This document shows, one piece after another, positions 34,381 to 36,326 of a stretch of 36,326 bases of DNA. The DNA comes from Legionella waltersii. Its GTDB lineage: Bacteria; Pseudomonadota; Gammaproteobacteria; Legionellales; Legionellaceae. The stretch lies in NCBI RefSeq assembly GCF_001468085.1, contig NZ_LNZB01000010.1:1-36326 (forward strand), written 5' to 3'. The notes under the pieces were generated by a model, which worked only from the letters and a program-made list of their open reading frames with translations, was not told the origin of the DNA and did no database searches. Within the stretch, counting starts at the first letter, position 1; each line of letters begins with the position of its first letter. The translations under genes were made by a program, and so were the position numbers.

Positions 34381-35385
34381 ATGACTATTCTTGATTCAAG
34401 ACCAACATGTTTTCATCATCCGATAAAAGTCATTTTTTTAGATGATAGCCGTTCATTTTTAGATGCATTAGATTTGGAGTTTGGTGCACAGCTTAATATG
34501 CTAACTCTCACCAATCCTGATACAGCAATACAGACAATTGATAATCATAGCCAAAATATTACTAAATCAGTTTTTAAAATGATGAATGATGTTGATACAG
34601 ATACAACGACTGATCGTGTCATTGGTTTTGAAGTTGGCAATATGCTAAGTATTATTTATGATAAAACACGATTTGATCATGTGGCTATATTGGTTGTTGA
34701 TTATGAAATGCCTAATATAAATGGAATAGAATTCTGCCAAAAACTCAAAGAAAGAAAAATTTTTAGGATTATGCTCACAGCTGAAGCCGATAAAGATACT
34801 GCAATCAAAGCATTTAATAATGGTCTGATTGATAAGTTTATACTTAAAACTAATGCAGAATTATATTCAGAAATTACATTGGCTGTACAAGAGTTAACAC
34901 AGCGATATTTTAAAGAATTATCAGGTGGTATAATTAGTGAGCACGCAAGTTCCATAGGTGATCTGCTCGATAATAAGTCATACCTGCAGTTATTTGCCGA
35001 AGTTGTATCAAAAGTACAACCTGTTGAATATTATTTGGTTGATACTTCTGGGAGCTTTGTATTTCTTGATAAAGATGCTAACCCTACATGGCTTATTGTT
35101 AAACATAATAATGAACTTGATGAACAATTAGAGTTGCTACAGGGATATGAAGTACCTGAGCAAATCATAGAATCAGTTGCTAAAAAGGAAAAATTATTAT
35201 TTTTGTTATCGGAAAAGGAATATAAAAAATCAATTGGTGAGTGGGTTAAACAAATGTTCGATTCAAAAAAACTGGATAATAATTATTACTACAGTATTGT
35301 CAGCGGTCAATTAACAGATTCTATAGATTGGGGTAGGGTGGTTTCTTATTCCGCCTATATGGACGAAAAAAATAGTAGGGCATGA
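34381..35385 (+). CDS. Response regulator with enlarged receiver domain
   Basis: 334 residues; strong ribosome-binding site GAGGAG. Receiver residues are present: acidic pair Asp21-Asp22 (IFLDDSRSF), phosphate acceptor Asp107 (LVVDYEMPNINGIEF), switch Thr (IMLTAEAD) and Lys (KFILKTNAE). The distance from the acidic pair to the acceptor is about 40 residues longer than normal; the extra segment (about 55-95) is polar. The C-terminal half (about 175-334) has no recognised DNA-binding or enzyme domain. It ends exactly where the opposite phosphotransfer gene ends, suggesting one signalling unit. Confidence 0.8.
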   Translation: MTILDSRPTCFHHPIKVIFLDDSRSFLDALDLEFGAQLNMLTLTNPDTAIQTIDNHSQNITKSVFKMMNDVDTDTTTDRVIGFEVGNMLSIIYDKTRFDHVAILVVDYEMPNINGIEFCQKLKERKIFRIMLTAEADKDTAIKAFNNGLIDKFILKTNAELYSEITLAVQELTQRYFKELSGGIISEHASSIGDLLDNKSYLQLFAEVVSKVQPVEYYLVDTSGSFVFLDKDANPTWLIVKHNNELDEQLELLQGYEVPEQIIESVAKKEKLLFLLSEKEYKKSIGEWVKQMFDSKKLDNNYYYSIVSGQLTDSIDWGRVVSYSAYMDEKNSRA

Positions 35386-35613
35386 CTATTCATTCAGAAG
35401 GCTTTGAAAATAACTTTCAATCTTTGCGGTTTGCTCACGTATTGTGTTCATGGAGTATAAAAATTTTTCCATCTGTTTCTGATTGATATCGCTGCTATCC
35501 ATGCATTTTGATAGTTTATTAAGGAAACTTGAGGCTGATTTTGTCATGCTATTGATGATGACAATTGAATTCAAAAAGTCGTGTTTTAGTTTATCCTTCT
35601 CGGCAGTGTTCAT
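35386..35613 (-). CDS. Stand-alone histidine phosphotransfer-like (DHp/Spo0B-type) protein
   Basis: 75 residues, entirely helical. The motif LKHDFLNSIVIINSM (His11, Asn15) looks like the phosphorylated His helix of Spo0B/DHp domains (HDxxN), followed by a second long helix (QKQMEKFLYSMNTIREQTAK), so it can form the two-helix hairpin. No ATPase domain is present. Its ATG overlaps the stop of the double-receiver gene (ATGA), so they are made together, and its stop abuts the response-regulator stop without a spacer. It probably relays phosphate between receivers (inference). Confidence 0.65.
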   Translation of the reverse strand: MNTAEKDKLKHDFLNSIVIINSMTKSASSFLNKLSKCMDSSDINQKQMEKFLYSMNTIREQTAKIESYFQSLLNE

Positions 35614-36287
35614 GTTACATTCTCTTGTATTAATAGAAAGGGAGGCTCTTTTCCAACGACAGTTTTAATCCATGGCATATGATCAAACCGATCTTTCGAA
35701 TGCCCAGTGGCAAGATGTATTTCGCTGAATCCTTGATCAAAGAGGAGCTTTGCACAGACCTCACCTTGGATATTGTTACCAAGATCTGAATCGATATAAA
35801 TGATAGTGCTTTTACTGTAGTTATTTAATTCATTAATAAATTGTTCAAATGATGAGTATGTTGAAATAGATTTTCCTGCATCCTCAGCAGCAAAGATCCA
35901 GGTTGTTCGCATCATTTCATCGTCATCAATAAATACTAGGCTACTTGGATGCTCAGTTCCTGGTATCTGAATAATTTGAATATAGGGTACATAGGATTTA
36001 GGTATGATTTTAACACCAATATTTTCGCATCGAGCCCGGATGGCGATGTCTTCAAAACAACTAGTGACCAAAATAGCTTTGTCATTTAATTTTAGCTCTT
36101 CGATAACATCTAAACCATTTTTAACATCAGCAAGGAGCTCATAATCAACTAAATATAATATTGGCATACATGGATCAAGTTTGTGCTTTAATAATTCGGA
36201 TACGTTATAAGAATGGATTAGTTTGACGTGAGAAATAGTTGCGTATTCTGACGAAAATGAACACCCATTCTGGTCGAACGTGAACAC
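35610..36287 (-). CDS. Double-receiver protein, probably truncated hybrid kinase
   Basis: 225 residues from GTG 36287, without a ribosome-binding site; a stop lies two codons upstream. The first receiver-like part (about 20-105) has Asp48 (LYLVDYELL), Thr75 (ILVTSCFE) and Lys97 (IIPKSYVPYI) but lacks the acidic pair of strand 1. The second (116-220) is complete: Asp121-123, Asp166 (IYIDSD), Thr194 (HLATGHS), Lys213 (VVGKEP). The segment ILVTSCFEDIAIRARCENIG is typical of large proteobacterial hybrid histidine kinases, so this may be the tail of such a gene whose sensor/kinase part is gone or lies past the edge in another frame. Confidence 0.7.
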   Translation of the reverse strand: MFTFDQNGCSFSSEYATISHVKLIHSYNVSELLKHKLDPCMPILYLVDYELLADVKNGLDVIEELKLNDKAILVTSCFEDIAIRARCENIGVKIIPKSYVPYIQIIQIPGTEHPSSLVFIDDDEMMRTTWIFAAEDAGKSISTYSSFEQFINELNNYSKSTIIYIDSDLGNNIQGEVCAKLLFDQGFSEIHLATGHSKDRFDHMPWIKTVVGKEPPFLLIQENVT

Positions 36288-36326
36288 CTGTTATTTTAAC
36301 GCATTGTCCCAGTGACCTTTTACACT

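Noticed and set aside
1..36326. tRNA or rRNA genes, CRISPR arrays, transposases, integrases, conjugation genes
   Set aside because: I found no sequence supporting any of these; the only tandem arrays are the coding 36-bp repeat, the 11-bp repeat and the iterons.

Overview
The window looks like part of a Legionella plasmid, or a very closely related element. It is AT-rich. It carries a P1B-type copper ATPase of the L. pneumophila CopA type, with an N-terminal Cys/His metal-binding segment instead of a CxxC domain, a HelC-HelB-HelA type efflux pump, a CsrA-like regulator, an H-NOX gene paired with a diguanylate cyclase, and a replication/partition block with iterons. The genus is inferred from these families and base composition; no search was possible.

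Region 1 (1-15052) is a copper-resistance island read almost entirely on the minus strand. csoR, the copper ATPase, helC, helB, helA, a small exported helical protein, a multicopper oxidase and a lipoprotein follow each other closely, with ATGA stop/start overlaps at copA/helC and helC/helB. Further along are a DUF3141 alpha/beta-hydrolase, a DUF2231 membrane protein and a second multicopper oxidase with a Met/Asp repeat, cut by the left edge. The csoR promoter is flanked by two different palindromes. A leftover diguanylate cyclase C-terminus lies near 4.3 kb.

Region 2 (15139-19093) is a plus-strand cluster with 4-base overlaps: a beta-CASP metallo-beta-lactamase nuclease, an AMP/thymidine phosphorylase, a PRPP-synthetase homologue and a 58-codon stump of a phosphoketolase. 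Together they read as a route from RNA to nucleoside monophosphates to ribose phosphates.

Region 3 (19171-24704) is accessory: an unknown protein, an orphan antitoxin-like HTH protein, an H-NOX/diguanylate-cyclase pair whose EAL domain is cut off by one in-frame amber codon, a methyltransferase, an XRE regulator, a DUF1232 protein and three overlapping or adjacent small unknown genes, one of them only 47 codons.

Region 4 (24734-33780) is the plasmid backbone: a CsrA-like protein, a membrane coiled-coil protein, a ribbon-helix-helix (RHH) protein whose N-terminus is disrupted at an A10 tract, then the operon parA-parB-RHH-rep-parB (minus strand). It is headed by a promoter overlapped by direct repeats. 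Behind it lie 17-bp iterons at about 19-23 bp spacing and an AT-rich repeat field, probably the replication origin and possibly the centromere.

Region 5 (34381-36287) holds a compact signalling group: a response regulator with an enlarged receiver domain, converging with no intergenic bases on a 75-residue stand-alone histidine phosphotransfer-like protein and a double-receiver protein without a kinase domain.
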